DNA from: Oscillospiraceae bacterium | Lineage (GTDB): Bacteria; Bacillota; Clostridia; Oscillospirales; Acutalibacteraceae | DNA length: 64,000 nt | Direction: 5' to 3' | Assembly: GCA_015066175.1 (NCBI GenBank) | Contig: SVOW01000002.1 | Location: 62,001 to 126,000 of the forward strand | In this document: positions 24,709 to 34,159 of the stretch, in pieces | Position numbering within the stretch: the first letter of the stretch is position 1 | Layout: each line of letters begins with the position of its first letter | Translations under genes and position numbers: made by a program | The notes under the pieces: generated by a model | Told to the model about the DNA's origin: nothing | Database searches by the model: none | The model's input: only the letters and a program-made list of their open reading frames with translations

Positions 24709-25613
24709 ACACAAAAGTTAATTTATCAGGAATTGAACTTGATAATCCTATAATCCCTGCAAGCGGTACATTTGGTTTCGGTTATGAATTTGCAGAAATT
24801 TATGATATCAACGTTCTTGGTTCACTTTCCTTTAAAGGTACAACCCTTGAACCCCGTTTTGGTAATCCGACTCCGCGAATTGCAGAAACAGAAAATGGCA
24901 TGATTAACTCAGTGGGTCTTCAGAACCCCGGCGTTGAAAAAGTGATTTCAGAAGAACTTCCGAAATTGCGTGCTTGTTTCAATAAACCGATTATGGCAAA
25001 CATCAGTGGCTTCTCAATTGATGAATACAGAACATGCTGTGAAAAAATCGATAAAGAAGACCAGGTTGAATTTATAGAAGTAAATGTAAGTTGTCCTAAT
25101 GTGCACAACGGTGGTATGAGTTTCGGCACTTCTCCTGAAAGTGCAGCAGAGGTTACAAAAGCTGTAAAAGCTGTTACAACAAAGCCTGTGTTTATTAAAC
25201 TCAGCCCTAACGTGACTGACATTGTGTCAATTGCAAAAGCTTGCGAAGAAGCAGGTGCAGATGGTATCAGCCTTATAAACACGCTTCTTGGCATGAAGAT
25301 AGATTTAAAAACAAGAAAGCCTGTTATTGCAAACAAAATGGGTGGTTTTTCAGGGAATGCAATTTTCCCTGTTGCAGTAAGAATGGTTTATCAGGTTTAT
25401 GAAGCAGTAAACATTCCGATTATCGGAATGGGCGGCGTTTCAAAGGCTGAAGATGTAATTGAACTTATGCTGGCAGGTGCAACTGCAATTGAAGTCGGTG
25501 CAGCAAACCTTGTTGAGCCCTTTGCTTGTAAAAACATAATCGAGGATTTACCCCGCGTTATGGCTAAATACGGTATTAATAATTTAAAAGATATAATAGG
25601 AGGCGCACACTAA
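24702..25613 (+). CDS. pyrD: Dihydroorotate dehydrogenase catalytic subunit PyrD (type 1B)
   Basis: Oxidises dihydroorotate to orotate with FMN in the cytoplasm. The 303-aa TIM barrel begins [21 protein letters not shown]. It has the catalytic Cys in EVNVSCPN, which marks the PyrK-dependent class, and the FMN-phosphate loop [13 protein letters not shown]. The start is the ATG at 24702 behind AAGGAGG; an in-frame TTG at 24684 would place the start upstream of that site and is rejected. It overlaps pyrK by 7 bases and pyrF by one. Confidence 0.95.
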   Translation: MVNTKVNLSGIELDNPIIPASGTFGFGYEFAEIYDINVLGSLSFKGTTLEPRFGNPTPRIAETENGMINSVGLQNPGVEKVISEELPKLRACFNKPIMANISGFSIDEYRTCCEKIDKEDQVEFIEVNVSCPNVHNGGMSFGTSPESAAEVTKAVKAVTTKPVFIKLSPNVTDIVSIAKACEEAGADGISLINTLLGMKIDLKTRKPVIANKMGGFSGNAIFPVAVRMVYQVYEAVNIPIIGMGGVSKAEDVIELMLAGATAIEVGAANLVEPFACKNIIEDLPRVMAKYGINNLKDIIGGAH

Positions 25614-26311
25614 TGGGAAAAGATGTAATTATCGCGTGTGATTTTGACGGCAAGGAGGAAGTGCTCAAGTTTCTTGACAAATTCACAGGGAGAAAACCTT
25701 TCGTGAAAATCGGTATGGAGCTGTATTATTCAGCAGGTCCCGAAATTGTTAAAGAAATCAAAGCAAGAGGACATAAAATTTTCCTTGACCTCAAACTTCA
25801 CGATATTCCGAACACAGTTAAAAAATCAATGGCAGTTTTGTCAAAATTGGATGTTGATATGTGCAACCTCCATGCTGCAGGTACAGTTGCAATGATGGAA
25901 GCAGCAATTGAAGGACTTACACGTCCTGACGGCACAAGACCTTTGCTTATTGCTGTCACTCAGCTTACTTCAACAAGCGAAGAAAGAATGAAAGAAGATC
26001 TTCTTATCGATAAACCTATCGATGAAGTTATTATGCACTATGCTTCACGTGCAAAAGTTGCAGGCCTTGACGGTGTTGTTTGCTCACCCCTTGAAGCAAG
26101 CAAAGTTAAAGATGTCTGCGGTAAAGAATTTCTTACAGTAACACCCGGTGTGCGTTTTGCAGACGGTGATGTTGGTGACCAGGTAAGAATTGCAACTCCT
26201 GCAAGAGCAAAGGAAATCGGCTCTGACTATATCGTAGTAGGCAGACCTATAACTCAGGCAGAAGACCCGGTAGCAGCATACGAAAGATGCGTAAATGAAT
26301 TTGTTGATTAA
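25613..26311 (+). CDS. pyrF: Orotidine 5'-phosphate decarboxylase PyrF
   Basis: The final step to UMP. The 232-aa barrel starts [13 protein letters not shown], has the catalytic charge network in [13 protein letters not shown] (Asp-x-Lys-x-x-Asp), and the phosphate-binding loop [12 protein letters not shown]. It begins on the last base of the pyrD stop codon. Length and motifs are those of the standard bacterial group I enzyme. Confidence 0.96.
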   Translation: MGKDVIIACDFDGKEEVLKFLDKFTGRKPFVKIGMELYYSAGPEIVKEIKARGHKIFLDLKLHDIPNTVKKSMAVLSKLDVDMCNLHAAGTVAMMEAAIEGLTRPDGTRPLLIAVTQLTSTSEERMKEDLLIDKPIDEVIMHYASRAKVAGLDGVVCSPLEASKVKDVCGKEFLTVTPGVRFADGDVGDQVRIATPARAKEIGSDYIVVGRPITQAEDPVAAYERCVNEFVD

Positions 26312-26338
26312 TAGTTTTATATAAAGGAGAAAGACATT

Positions 26339-26968
26339 ATGGAAAAACTTATTGCACAGGATTTGCTCTCTATCAGAGCTGTATTTTTCAGACCTGACGA
26401 ACCCTTTACATGGGCAAGCGGAATCAAAAGCCCGGTTTATTGTGACAACAGACTTACTCTTACAGCTCCCAAAGTAAGAAACGATGTTGAAAACGCACTT
26501 GCAGAAACAATCAAAAAAGAATATCCTGAATGCGAAGTTCTTATGGGAACAAGCACAGCAGGTATTGCACATGCTGCTATCACAGCACATATTCTTGACC
26601 TCCCTATGGGTTATGTACGCTCAGGTTCAAAAGACCACGGCAGACAGAACCAGATTGAAGGTAAACTTGAAAAAGGTCAGAAAGTAGTTGTTGTTGAAGA
26701 CCTTATTTCAACAGGAGGCAGCGTTATTGAAGTTGTAAATGTTCTTCGCGAAGCAGGTGCTGAAGTTCTCGGCATTGTAAGCATCTTTACTTATGGTATG
26801 CAGAAAGGTCTTGACAGACTCGCTGCGGCTGATGTTAAAAACGTATCTCTTACAAACTTCGACGTTATTGCTAATGTTGCTGCTGAAACAGGCTACATCA
26901 AAAAAGAAGACGTTGAAAGACTTATTAAATTCAGAAATAATCCTTCAGACGAAAGCTGGATTGGGTGA
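26339..26968 (+). CDS. pyrE: Orotate phosphoribosyltransferase PyrE
   Basis: Adds PRPP-derived ribose phosphate to orotate, feeding PyrF. The 209-aa type I phosphoribosyltransferase carries the PRPP-binding loop [13 protein letters not shown] (about 118-130) and the flexible-loop basic stretch around [11 protein letters not shown]. It has its own AAAGGAGA site 27 bases after pyrF. Its stop overlaps the extended pyrB frame. Confidence 0.95.
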   Translation: MEKLIAQDLLSIRAVFFRPDEPFTWASGIKSPVYCDNRLTLTAPKVRNDVENALAETIKKEYPECEVLMGTSTAGIAHAAITAHILDLPMGYVRSGSKDHGRQNQIEGKLEKGQKVVVVEDLISTGGSVIEVVNVLREAGAEVLGIVSIFTYGMQKGLDRLAAADVKNVSLTNFDVIANVAAETGYIKKEDVERLIKFRNNPSDESWIG

Positions 26969-26973
26969 ACTAT

Positions 26974-27888
26974 ATGAGAAGTCTTATTGATATTAAAGAC
27001 CTGTCCATCGAAGAAATCGATGAACTTATTGTAAAGGCAAACGATATCATAGAAAATCCTAAAAAATATGCACATGCTTGTGATGGACTCAAGCTTGCAA
27101 CACTTTTCTTTGAACCTTCAACAAGAACAAGACTCAGCTTTGAAGCAGCAATGTATGAACTTGGCGGTAATGTTTTAGGTTTCTCAGAAGCACAGTCAAG
27201 TTCAGCTGCCAAGGGTGAGAGTGTATCTGACACAGTGAAAACAGTAAGCTGTTATGCTGATATTATTGCAATGCGTCATCCTAAAGAGGGTGCACCACTT
27301 GTTGCTTCAAGAAAAGCATCTGTGCCGATTATCAATGCAGGTGATGGTGGACATAACCATCCAACACAGACACTTACTGACCTGCTTACAATTCACCGTG
27401 AAAAAGGCAGATTTGACAACCTTACAATCGGCTTCTGCGGTGACCTTAAATTCGGCAGGACAGTTCATTCTCTTATTGAAGCAATGTCAAGATATAAGAA
27501 TGTAAAAGTTGTACTTATTTCTCCTGTGGAACTTAAACTTCCCAGCTACATCAAACACGATGTGTTAAGAGCACACAACATAGAATATATCCAGACGACA
27601 AATCTTGAAGAAGTTATGCCTACACTTGACATTCTTTATATGACTCGTGTTCAGCGTGAAAGATTCTTTAACGAAGATGATTATGTAAGACTTAAAGATA
27701 GCTATATTCTTACACCTGAAAAACTTGTCAATGCAAAAGAAGATTTGTGTATTATGCACCCACTGCCGAGAGTTAATGAAATTTCAACTGAAATTGACGA
27801 TGATAACAGAGCATGTTATTTCAAACAGGTACTCAACGGCAAATATATCCGTATGGCGCTTATTCTTAAACTTCTGGGGGTGGAATAA
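26974..27888 (+). CDS. pyrB: Aspartate carbamoyltransferase catalytic chain PyrB
   Basis: The first committed pyrimidine step: carbamoyl phosphate plus aspartate. The 304-aa chain has the carbamoyl-phosphate motif [13 protein letters not shown], the SSSAAKGES loop, [10 protein letters not shown] and the HPLPR motif. The ATG at 26974 is used; a GTG three codons earlier overlaps the pyrE stop and is possible but less likely. Immediately downstream is the regulatory chain pyrI, so the holoenzyme is probably the allosteric, E. coli-like dodecamer. Confidence 0.95.
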   Translation: MRSLIDIKDLSIEEIDELIVKANDIIENPKKYAHACDGLKLATLFFEPSTRTRLSFEAAMYELGGNVLGFSEAQSSSAAKGESVSDTVKTVSCYADIIAMRHPKEGAPLVASRKASVPIINAGDGGHNHPTQTLTDLLTIHREKGRFDNLTIGFCGDLKFGRTVHSLIEAMSRYKNVKVVLISPVELKLPSYIKHDVLRAHNIEYIQTTNLEEVMPTLDILYMTRVQRERFFNEDDYVRLKDSYILTPEKLVNAKEDLCIMHPLPRVNEISTEIDDDNRACYFKQVLNGKYIRMALILKLLGVE

Positions 27889-28305
27889 TTGATAGTTGAT
27901 GCAATTAAAAACGGAATTGTAATTGACCATATCACAGCAGGACATGCTATGGAATTGTATTCAATTCTTGAACTTGATAAGCTTGATTGCACAGTTGCAG
28001 TTTTAAAAAACGTACCCAGTAAGAAAAAGGGTAAAAAAGATATTATAAAAATCGACACACTTCTCGATGTTGATTTTGACGTTTTAGGCTATGTTGATCC
28101 CAATATTACTGTCAGCATTATTAAAGACAGTAAAGTAGAAAAGAAACTTGAAATGAAATTACCTGCAACTGTTACCAACGTTATCAAATGTAAAAATCCC
28201 CGTTGTATTACTTCAACTGAGCAGGAGCTTGACCATATTTTCAAACTCACAAATGCTGAAAAGAAAATTTACAGATGTATTTACTGTGAAAGTAAGGCAA
28301 AGTAA
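27889..28305 (+). CDS. pyrI: Aspartate carbamoyltransferase regulatory chain PyrI
   Basis: A 138-aa allosteric subunit that binds nucleotides (N-terminal domain) and contacts PyrB through a zinc domain. The effector domain contains GIVIDHITAG, and the C-terminal zinc site uses CKNPRC and CIYC (four Cys). It begins with a TTG directly after the pyrB stop codon, with the GGGGGTGG site inside the end of pyrB. This is the usual coupling of the two chains. It is the last gene of the operon. Confidence 0.94.
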   Translation: MIVDAIKNGIVIDHITAGHAMELYSILELDKLDCTVAVLKNVPSKKKGKKDIIKIDTLLDVDFDVLGYVDPNITVSIIKDSKVEKKLEMKLPATVTNVIKCKNPRCITSTEQELDHIFKLTNAEKKIYRCIYCESKAK

Positions 28306-28357
28306 TAAAACTGATAAAAATTAAGTCAAAACAACACTTTTTTTGTAAGTAAAACTG

Positions 28358-28386
28358 TTGACTATCCATTCGGCAGAATGTATAAT
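28358..28386 (+). promoter_or_regulatory. Sigma-A promoter of the pur operon
   Basis: TTGACT, 17 bases, TATAAT. It places the transcript start at about 28393, just before the riboswitch. Confidence 0.85.
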
Positions 28387-28404
28387 TGTTATATTAGGTT
28401 AATA

Positions 28405-28545
28405 TGCGTTTTTCACAACTGACGGAACAGGTGGAAATAACACCAGGGGAGTGGAAAACATATAAATTTGTCGACCGTCTGGGCAGTTCTATCTACATAA
28501 ATTGTGGGGCAGAACTGCCTTTATCTGCTTTTTATCAGATAAAAT
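28405..28545 (+). promoter_or_regulatory. ZTP (pfl) riboswitch in the purE leader
   Basis: The leader contains the pfl/ZTP aptamer signature in order: ACTGACGG (28418-28425); a GGTG/CACC stem around GAAATAA (28430-28444); GGGGAG (28446-28451); and CCGTCTGGGCA (28475-28485), the strongly conserved 3' element. The expression platform has a 9-bp stem (28482-28490 with 28511-28519) that shares bases with the aptamer 3' element and is followed by a T-rich tract, then a second 8-bp hairpin (28520-28527 with 28536-28543) before the purE ribosome site. ZTP signals a shortage of 10-formyl-THF and would turn the purine operon on. Confidence 0.9.
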
Positions 28546-28568
28546 ATATTCCTCAGGAGGAAATCATA

Positions 28569-29063
28569 ATGAAAAAAGTTGCTATTATTATGGGCAGTGA
28601 CAGCGACCTGCCCGTTATTGAAAAAGGTATCGCAAAGCTTGAAGAATTCGGAATTGATTTTGAAGTTCACGTTTTTTCAGCTCACAGAACACCTGTTGAA
28701 GCTAAAACATTCTCTGAATCAGCAAGAGAAAACGGCTTTGGCGTAATTATTGCAGCAGCAGGTATGGCAGCACATCTTGCAGGGGCTATTGCAGCAAATA
28801 CTACATTACCAGTCATCGGAATTCCTGTTAAATCAACTAACCTTGACGGTATGGACGCACTTCTTTCAACAGTTCAGATGCCCACAGGTATCCCTGTTGC
28901 AACTGTTGCAATCAACGGTGCAGCAAATGCAGCACTTCTTGCAATCGAAATTCTTGCAGTAACTGATTCAGAACTTGCTGATAAACTGGACAAAATGAGA
29001 AAAGACGGTGCTGAAACAGTTCTTAAAAAGGATGCTGCAATATCAGCAAAATACTCAAAATAA
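28569..29063 (+). CDS. purE: 5-(carboxyamino)imidazole ribonucleotide mutase / AIR carboxylase PurE
   Basis: A 164-aa purine enzyme carboxylating the imidazole ring. The fold marks are IIMGSDSDLPVIEKG, the catalytic SAHRTPVE, AAAGMAAHLAGAIAA and LLSTVQMPTGIPVATVAI. The start is the ATG behind AGGAGG. The frame is open for another 55 codons upstream, but that sequence is the ZTP riboswitch, so the longer protein is an artefact. No purK lies in the operon, so whether this is a class I mutase that needs PurK elsewhere or a class II carboxylase cannot be settled here; motifs look nearer class I. Confidence 0.94.
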   Translation: MKKVAIIMGSDSDLPVIEKGIAKLEEFGIDFEVHVFSAHRTPVEAKTFSESARENGFGVIIAAAGMAAHLAGAIAANTTLPVIGIPVKSTNLDGMDALLSTVQMPTGIPVATVAINGAANAALLAIEILAVTDSELADKLDKMRKDGAETVLKKDAAISAKYSK

Positions 29064-29073
29064 GGTGATGTAA

Positions 29074-30495
29074 ATGGGCGGCTTTTTTGGCGCAGTATCA
29101 AACAGAGATTGCGTTATAGACGTTTTCTTCGGAGTTGACTATCACTCACATCTTGGCACAAGACGTGGCGGTATGGCAGCATATGATGAAGAAATCGGTC
29201 TGCAACGCGAAATTCATAATATAGAAAACTCTCCTTTCAGAACTAAATTTGAAGGGATTACGGAAGAAATGAAAGGTAATTCATGCATTGGCTGTATAAG
29301 TGATAATGACCCGCAGCCTTTGCTTATGCGTTCAAAACTCGGTGTCTACGCAATTTGTAATGTGGGAGCAATAAATAACGCAGACGAATTAGTAGAAAAA
29401 TATTTGTGTGATGGCGGTCATTTTACGGCGATGACAGGCGGTAAAATTAACTCAACAGAACTTGTTGCAGCGTTAATCAGCACAAAACAGAGTTTTGTAG
29501 AGGGAATTAAGTTTGTGCAGGAAGTTATTGACGGTTCAATGTCAATTCTTGTTCTTCTTGAGGGTGGTACGATTATTGCCGCAAGAGACAAAATGGGAAG
29601 AATTCCTGTTATCATCGGCAAAGATGATGATGGTTACTGTGTAACGTTTGAAAGCTTTGCTTACGATAAATTAGGTTATGTTTTTGAAAAAGAATTAGGT
29701 CCTGGTGAAATAGTTTCTATCACTAAAGACAAGATTGAAGTCTTGTCAGAGCCGGGAGAAGAAATGAGAATATGTGCATTTCTCTGGACATATTATGGCT
29801 ATCCTACATCAACATACGAAGGTGTAAATGTTGAAGCTATGCGTTGCAGAAACGGTGCAATTATGGCTGAAACAGATAAAAAGAACGGCATAGCACAGGA
29901 GCTTGATTATGTTGCAGGCGTCCCTGATTCAGGTACTCCTCATGCAATCGGTTATGCAAATGTCAGTAGTGCAGATTTTGCACGTCCGTTTATCAAATAT
30001 ACACCTACATGGCCGAGAAGTTTTATGCCCTCTAATCAGAAGGAACGTAATAAGGTTGCAAAAATGAAACTTGTTCCTGTCCATGAACTTATCGAAAATA
30101 AAAAACTTCTTTTCGTTGATGATAGTATTGTACGTGGTACACAGCTTCGTGAAACTGTAGAATTTCTTTATGAAAACGGAGCAAAAGAAGTTCATATACG
30201 TTCTGCTTGTCCTCCTATTATGTACGGATGTAAGTATCTTAACTTCTCACGCAGTACATCTGAAATGGAGCTTATTGCAAGGCAGACAATTATGGAGCTT
30301 GAAGGTGAAAAAGGCTTTAAATACATTGAAGAATACATCGATGGTGAAACTGAAAGAGGTAAGGCAATGCGTAAAGCAATCTGCGAAAAACTTCATTTTT
30401 CATCTCTTGAATATCAGTCACTTGAAGGTGTGATAAAATCAATCGGATTACCGGAATGCAAGGTTTGCACATATTGCTGGAACGGTAAAGAATAA
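29074..30495 (+). CDS. purF: Amidophosphoribosyltransferase-like PurF lacking the N-terminal catalytic Cys
   Basis: Makes phosphoribosylamine, the first purine intermediate. The 473-aa protein has an N-terminal Ntn-hydrolase-type domain and a C-terminal phosphoribosyltransferase domain with the PRPP loop LLFVDDSIVRGTQL (about 347-360) and CPPIMYGCKY. The normal PurF starts Met-Cys, and the Cys is the glutaminase nucleophile. Here the start reads MGGFFGAV, with Gly at position 2; the nearest Cys is residue 13. The partner motif also differs (LGTRRGG instead of LQHRGQ). There is no alternative upstream start. Either glutaminase activity is lost and ammonia is used or supplied by another protein, or the domain works differently. 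I recall similar sequences in other gut anaerobes. Confidence 0.85.
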   Translation: MGGFFGAVSNRDCVIDVFFGVDYHSHLGTRRGGMAAYDEEIGLQREIHNIENSPFRTKFEGITEEMKGNSCIGCISDNDPQPLLMRSKLGVYAICNVGAINNADELVEKYLCDGGHFTAMTGGKINSTELVAALISTKQSFVEGIKFVQEVIDGSMSILVLLEGGTIIAARDKMGRIPVIIGKDDDGYCVTFESFAYDKLGYVFEKELGPGEIVSITKDKIEVLSEPGEEMRICAFLWTYYGYPTSTYEGVNVEAMRCRNGAIMAETDKKNGIAQELDYVAGVPDSGTPHAIGYANVSSADFARPFIKYTPTWPRSFMPSNQKERNKVAKMKLVPVHELIENKKLLFVDDSIVRGTQLRETVEFLYENGAKEVHIRSACPPIMYGCKYLNFSRSTSEMELIARQTIMELEGEKGFKYIEEYIDGETERGKAMRKAICEKLHFSSLEYQSLEGVIKSIGLPECKVCTYCWNGKE

Positions 30496-30534
30496 GTAAA
30501 TAATTAATTTTTTATATTGAAAGGAAGATTCACT

Positions 30535-31575
30535 GTGAACAATTCTAAATCTGACAGCTACGCATCAGCAGGTGTTGACATTACTGCCGGTTACAAAGCA
30601 GTTGAACTCATGAAACAGCACATTGCAAGAACTATTACCAAGGGTGCCGCATCCGATATCGGCGGTTTCGGCGGACTTTTTGAACTTGATTTAACAGGTA
30701 TTTCACGTCCTGTACTCGTAAGCGGTACAGATGGTGTTGGTACAAAACTTAAACTTGCATTTATCATGGATAAACATGATACAGTAGGTATTGACTGCGT
30801 TGCAATGTGTGTAAACGACATCATTTGCTGCGGTGCAAAACCCTTGTTTTTCCTTGATTATATTGCATGCGGTAAGAACATTCCTGAGAAAATTGCAAGC
30901 ATTGTTTCAGGTGTTGCTGAAGGCTGCGTTCAGTCAGGCGCATCTCTCATCGGTGGTGAAACTGCAGAAATGCCCGGTTTTTATCCCATTGATGAATATG
31001 ACCTTGCTGGCTTCTCAGTAGGCGTTGTTGACAGAGAAAAAGTTGTTGATAACAAAACAGTTAAAGAAGGCGATACAATTATCGCTCTTAAATCAAGCGG
31101 TGTTCACTCAAACGGTTTCTCACTTGTGAGAAAAGTTTTTGATGTTGAAAATAATGATATCAAAACTCCTGTTGAAAAACTCGGCGGAAAATCAATCGGT
31201 GAAACCCTCCTTACACCTACAAAAATTTATGTTAAACCTGTTCTTGCACTTCTTGAAGAAGTTAAAGTTAAGGCTATTTCTCACATCACAGGCGGTGGTT
31301 TCTACGAAAATATTCCGAGAAGTATTCCTAAAGGCTTTGGTGCAAAAATCAAGAGAAGTGACGTTCAGGTTCTTCCGATTTTTGAACTCATTGCAGAAAC
31401 AGGTAATATCCCCGAAAGAGATATGTTCAACACATTCAACATGGGTGTTGGTATGAGCATTGTTGTAGCAAAAGAAGATGCAGATAAAGCACTTGAAATT
31501 CTCCGCGCAAACGGCGAAGATGCTTATATTCTCGGTGAAGTTGTGGCTTCCGAAGAGGGTGTTATCATTGAGTAA
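30535..31575 (+). CDS. purM: Phosphoribosylformylglycinamidine cyclo-ligase PurM
   Basis: An ATP-dependent ring closure that makes AIR. The 346-aa protein has [20 protein letters not shown], the [14 protein letters not shown] loop, [16 protein letters not shown], and [14 protein letters not shown]. The start is the GTG at 30535, set by the AAGGAAG site; an in-frame TTG six codons upstream touches that site and is rejected. The purN start overlaps its end by 8 bases. Confidence 0.95.
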   Translation: MNNSKSDSYASAGVDITAGYKAVELMKQHIARTITKGAASDIGGFGGLFELDLTGISRPVLVSGTDGVGTKLKLAFIMDKHDTVGIDCVAMCVNDIICCGAKPLFFLDYIACGKNIPEKIASIVSGVAEGCVQSGASLIGGETAEMPGFYPIDEYDLAGFSVGVVDREKVVDNKTVKEGDTIIALKSSGVHSNGFSLVRKVFDVENNDIKTPVEKLGGKSIGETLLTPTKIYVKPVLALLEEVKVKAISHITGGGFYENIPRSIPKGFGAKIKRSDVQVLPIFELIAETGNIPERDMFNTFNMGVGMSIVVAKEDADKALEILRANGEDAYILGEVVASEEGVIIE

Positions 31576-32206
31576 AAAAAATATTGCCGTTCTTGTTTCA
31601 GGCGGCGGAACAAATCTTCAGAGTCTTATTGATTGTCAGAAAAACGGATATTTCGGCGAGAGTGAAATTACTCTTGTAGTTGCATCAAAACCGGGTGTTT
31701 ACGCTCTTGAAAGAGCATCAAATGCCGGTATAAAAGGCACAGTTTTTGCAAGACGTGACTATGAAGATATTGCTTCTTATTCAAAAGCACTTGTTGAAAC
31801 TCTGCAGGATGCTGACATTGATTTAGTTGTTCTTGCAGGCTTCCTTACAATAATTGATGAACAGGTTTATGAAGCTTTTCCAAACAGAATCATAAACGTT
31901 CATCCGGCTCTTATTCCATCTTTCTGCGGCAAAGGATTTTATGGCTTGCACGTTCATGAAGCGGCTTTGGCAAAAGGTGTTAAAGTTTCAGGTGCAACTG
32001 TTCATTTTGTAACACCTGAATGTGATGCAGGCCCTATAATTCTGCAGAAAGCAGTTGAAGTAAAACAGGGTGATACTCCCGAAACACTTCAGAAAAGAAT
32101 TATGGAAGAAGCAGAGTGGAAAATATTACCCCTTGCAGTAAAACTTTTCTGTGAGGACAGAATAACAGTTGAAGATAACATAGTTGTTATAGATGAAAGG
32201 GAATGA
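31568..32206 (+). CDS. purN: Phosphoribosylglycinamide formyltransferase PurN
   Basis: Transfers formyl from 10-formyl-tetrahydrofolate to GAR. The 212-aa protein shows [15 protein letters not shown] (substrate phosphate), [30 protein letters not shown] with the catalytic Asn-His, and [17 protein letters not shown] with the catalytic Asp. The TTG start overlaps the purM stop. The ORF can be read 30 codons further upstream inside purM, but the conserved N-terminus begins at this TTG. Its folate cofactor links it to glyA in the same operon. Confidence 0.94.
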   Translation: MSKKNIAVLVSGGGTNLQSLIDCQKNGYFGESEITLVVASKPGVYALERASNAGIKGTVFARRDYEDIASYSKALVETLQDADIDLVVLAGFLTIIDEQVYEAFPNRIINVHPALIPSFCGKGFYGLHVHEAALAKGVKVSGATVHFVTPECDAGPIILQKAVEVKQGDTPETLQKRIMEEAEWKILPLAVKLFCEDRITVEDNIVVIDERE

Positions 32207-32210
32207 TGAT

Positions 32211-32927
32211 ATGGAGATTAAAACTATAGCTAATGAACTTAATTCTCTTGCTTATCATGGCAGAGGTATTATTATAGGTAAAAGTGCTGACGGTAAAAAA
32301 GCTGTAACTGCTTATTTCATTATGGGCAGAAGCGAAAACAGCCGTAACCGCGTTTTTGTTGCAGAAGGTGATGCAATGAGAACAAAAGCTTTTGATGAAT
32401 CAAAAATGACAGACCCGCATCTTATCATTTACTATCCAGTAAGAGTTCTCGGCAACAAAACTATCGTTACAAACGGTGACCAGACAGACACTCTTTATGA
32501 ACTTATGGATAAGCAGATGACTTTTGAACAGGCTCTTCGCACAAGAGAATTTGAAGATGATAAACCTAACTTCACTCCCAGAATTTCAGGTATCATCCGT
32601 CTTGAAAATGACGGCATGAACTATGCAATGTCAATTCTCAAGAGTGCAGAAGGTGACGATTCTTCTTGTGAAAGATTCACATATGCTTATTCAAACCCCA
32701 TTGCAGGTAAAGCAAAATTCATCCATACATATAACTGTGACGGAAATCCGCTTCCCTCATTTGAAGGTGAACCCAAAACACTTGAACTTCCCGATGTTTC
32801 AATTGATGAACTCACAGACCTTATCTGGACAAACTTAAATGAAGATAATAAAGTTTCTCTTTTCGTAAGATATATTGATATCGAATCAGGTAAAGCAGAA
32901 ACAAGAATTGTTAATAAAAACAAGTAA
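32211..32927 (+). CDS. purO: PurO-type IMP cyclohydrolase
   Basis: A 238-aa protein of the family first described as the archaeal IMP cyclohydrolase PurO. It shows ANELNSLAYHGRGIIIG at the N-terminus, YFIMGRSENSRNRVF, the DPHLIIYYPVRV block, and FTPRISGII. It would close the inosinic ring (FAICAR to IMP). Its position directly before a stand-alone AICAR transformylase supports this, because the normal bifunctional PurH is missing here and the PurO protein supplies the absent half. The ATG at 32211 has AAAGGGA 9 bases upstream; a second in-frame ATG at 32193 lies inside purN without a site. Confidence 0.88.
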   Translation: MEIKTIANELNSLAYHGRGIIIGKSADGKKAVTAYFIMGRSENSRNRVFVAEGDAMRTKAFDESKMTDPHLIIYYPVRVLGNKTIVTNGDQTDTLYELMDKQMTFEQALRTREFEDDKPNFTPRISGIIRLENDGMNYAMSILKSAEGDDSSCERFTYAYSNPIAGKAKFIHTYNCDGNPLPSFEGEPKTLELPDVSIDELTDLIWTNLNEDNKVSLFVRYIDIESGKAETRIVNKNK

Positions 32928-32941
32928 TCAGGAGGCTTATC

Positions 32942-34126
32942 ATGAAAGAATTTGAACTTAAATACGGTTGTAACCCTAATCAGAAACCTGCAAAAATTTT
33001 CATGGCTGACGGAAAAGATCTTCCCATTGAAATTTTAAACGGCAGACCCGGTTTTATCAATTTCCTTGATGCTTTCAATAGCTGGCAGCTTGTAAAGGAA
33101 ATCAAAGAAGCTTTAGGCGAAGTTGCTGCAACTTCTTTCAAACACGTAAGCCCCACATCTGCTGCAATTGGCACAAAACTTCCCGACAGCCTTAAAAAAG
33201 CTTGCTTTGTTGATGATATCGAAGGTCTTGATGATTCTCCCTTGGCTTGTGCATACGCACGTGCAAGAGGTACAGACAGAATGTCATCATTCGGCGACTG
33301 GATTGCACTTTCAGACGTTTGTGATGTAACAACAGCAAAGCTCATTGCACGCGAAGTTTCTGACGGGGTTATTGCTCCCGGTTATGAACCCGAAGCACTT
33401 GAAATTCTCAAAGGCAAGAGAAAGGGTAGTTACAATATCGTAAAAATTGACCCTGACTATGTTCCCAATCCCGTTGAGCATAAAGATGTTTACGGCATCA
33501 CATTTGAACAGGGCAGAAACGAATTCAAAATTAATGAAGAACTTCTTTCAAACCTTGTTACAGAAAATAAAGATGTTCCCGACAGTGCAAAAAGAGACCT
33601 TATTATTGCTCTTATTACACTTAAATATACACAGTCAAACTCTGTTTGTTATGCAGTTGACGGACAGGCTATCGGCGTAGGTGCAGGTCAGCAGTCAAGA
33701 ATTCACTGCACACGTCTTGCAGGTAACAAAGCAGATATCTGGCACCTTCGTCAGCATCCTATGGTGCTTGAACTGCCTTTCCTTGATACAATCGGCAGAC
33801 CTGACAGAGACAATGTAATCGATGTTTATATTTCTGATGATTATGAAGATGTTCTTGCTGACGGTAACTGGCAGAAATTCTTCAAAACACAGCCCGCACC
33901 TCTTACAAGAGAACTCAAGAAAGAATATCTTTCTTCTCTTTCAGGTGTTGCTCTCGGCTCTGATGCTTTCTTCCCCTTTGACGATAACATCGAAAGAGCA
34001 AAGAGAAGCGGTGTATCATATATCGCACAGCCCGGTGGCTCAATCAGAGATGATGTAGTTATCAATTGTTGTAACAAATACAATATGACAATGTCATTTA
34101 CAGGAATGAGATTGTTCCATCACTAA
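32942..34126 (+). CDS. purH: Stand-alone AICAR transformylase (PurH C-terminal-domain type)
   Basis: A 394-aa phosphoribosylaminoimidazolecarboxamide formyltransferase without the N-terminal cyclohydrolase domain of classical PurH (about 510-530 aa). Family motifs are LKYGCNPNQKPA, FKHVSPTSAAIG with the catalytic Lys-His, ACAYARARGTDRMSSFGDWIA, TQSNSVCYAVDGQAIGVGAGQQSRIHC, and a GGSIRDDVVI ending. It uses 10-formyl-THF. The cyclohydrolase step is given by the preceding PurO gene 14 bases away. Good AGGAGG site. Confidence 0.93.
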   Translation: MKEFELKYGCNPNQKPAKIFMADGKDLPIEILNGRPGFINFLDAFNSWQLVKEIKEALGEVAATSFKHVSPTSAAIGTKLPDSLKKACFVDDIEGLDDSPLACAYARARGTDRMSSFGDWIALSDVCDVTTAKLIAREVSDGVIAPGYEPEALEILKGKRKGSYNIVKIDPDYVPNPVEHKDVYGITFEQGRNEFKINEELLSNLVTENKDVPDSAKRDLIIALITLKYTQSNSVCYAVDGQAIGVGAGQQSRIHCTRLAGNKADIWHLRQHPMVLELPFLDTIGRPDRDNVIDVYISDDYEDVLADGNWQKFFKTQPAPLTRELKKEYLSSLSGVALGSDAFFPFDDNIERAKRSGVSYIAQPGGSIRDDVVINCCNKYNMTMSFTGMRLFHH

Positions 34127-34159
34127 TTGAATGTAACGTACTAAGGAGATTATTTTAAA

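Noticed and set aside
28306..28400. Guanine/adenine riboswitch for the purine operon
   Set aside because: Purine-aptamer core elements are absent; the ZTP aptamer explains the leader.
28404..28568. N-terminal extension of PurE in the same frame
   Set aside because: It matches the ZTP riboswitch consensus, and a ribosome site sits just before the ATG at 28569.
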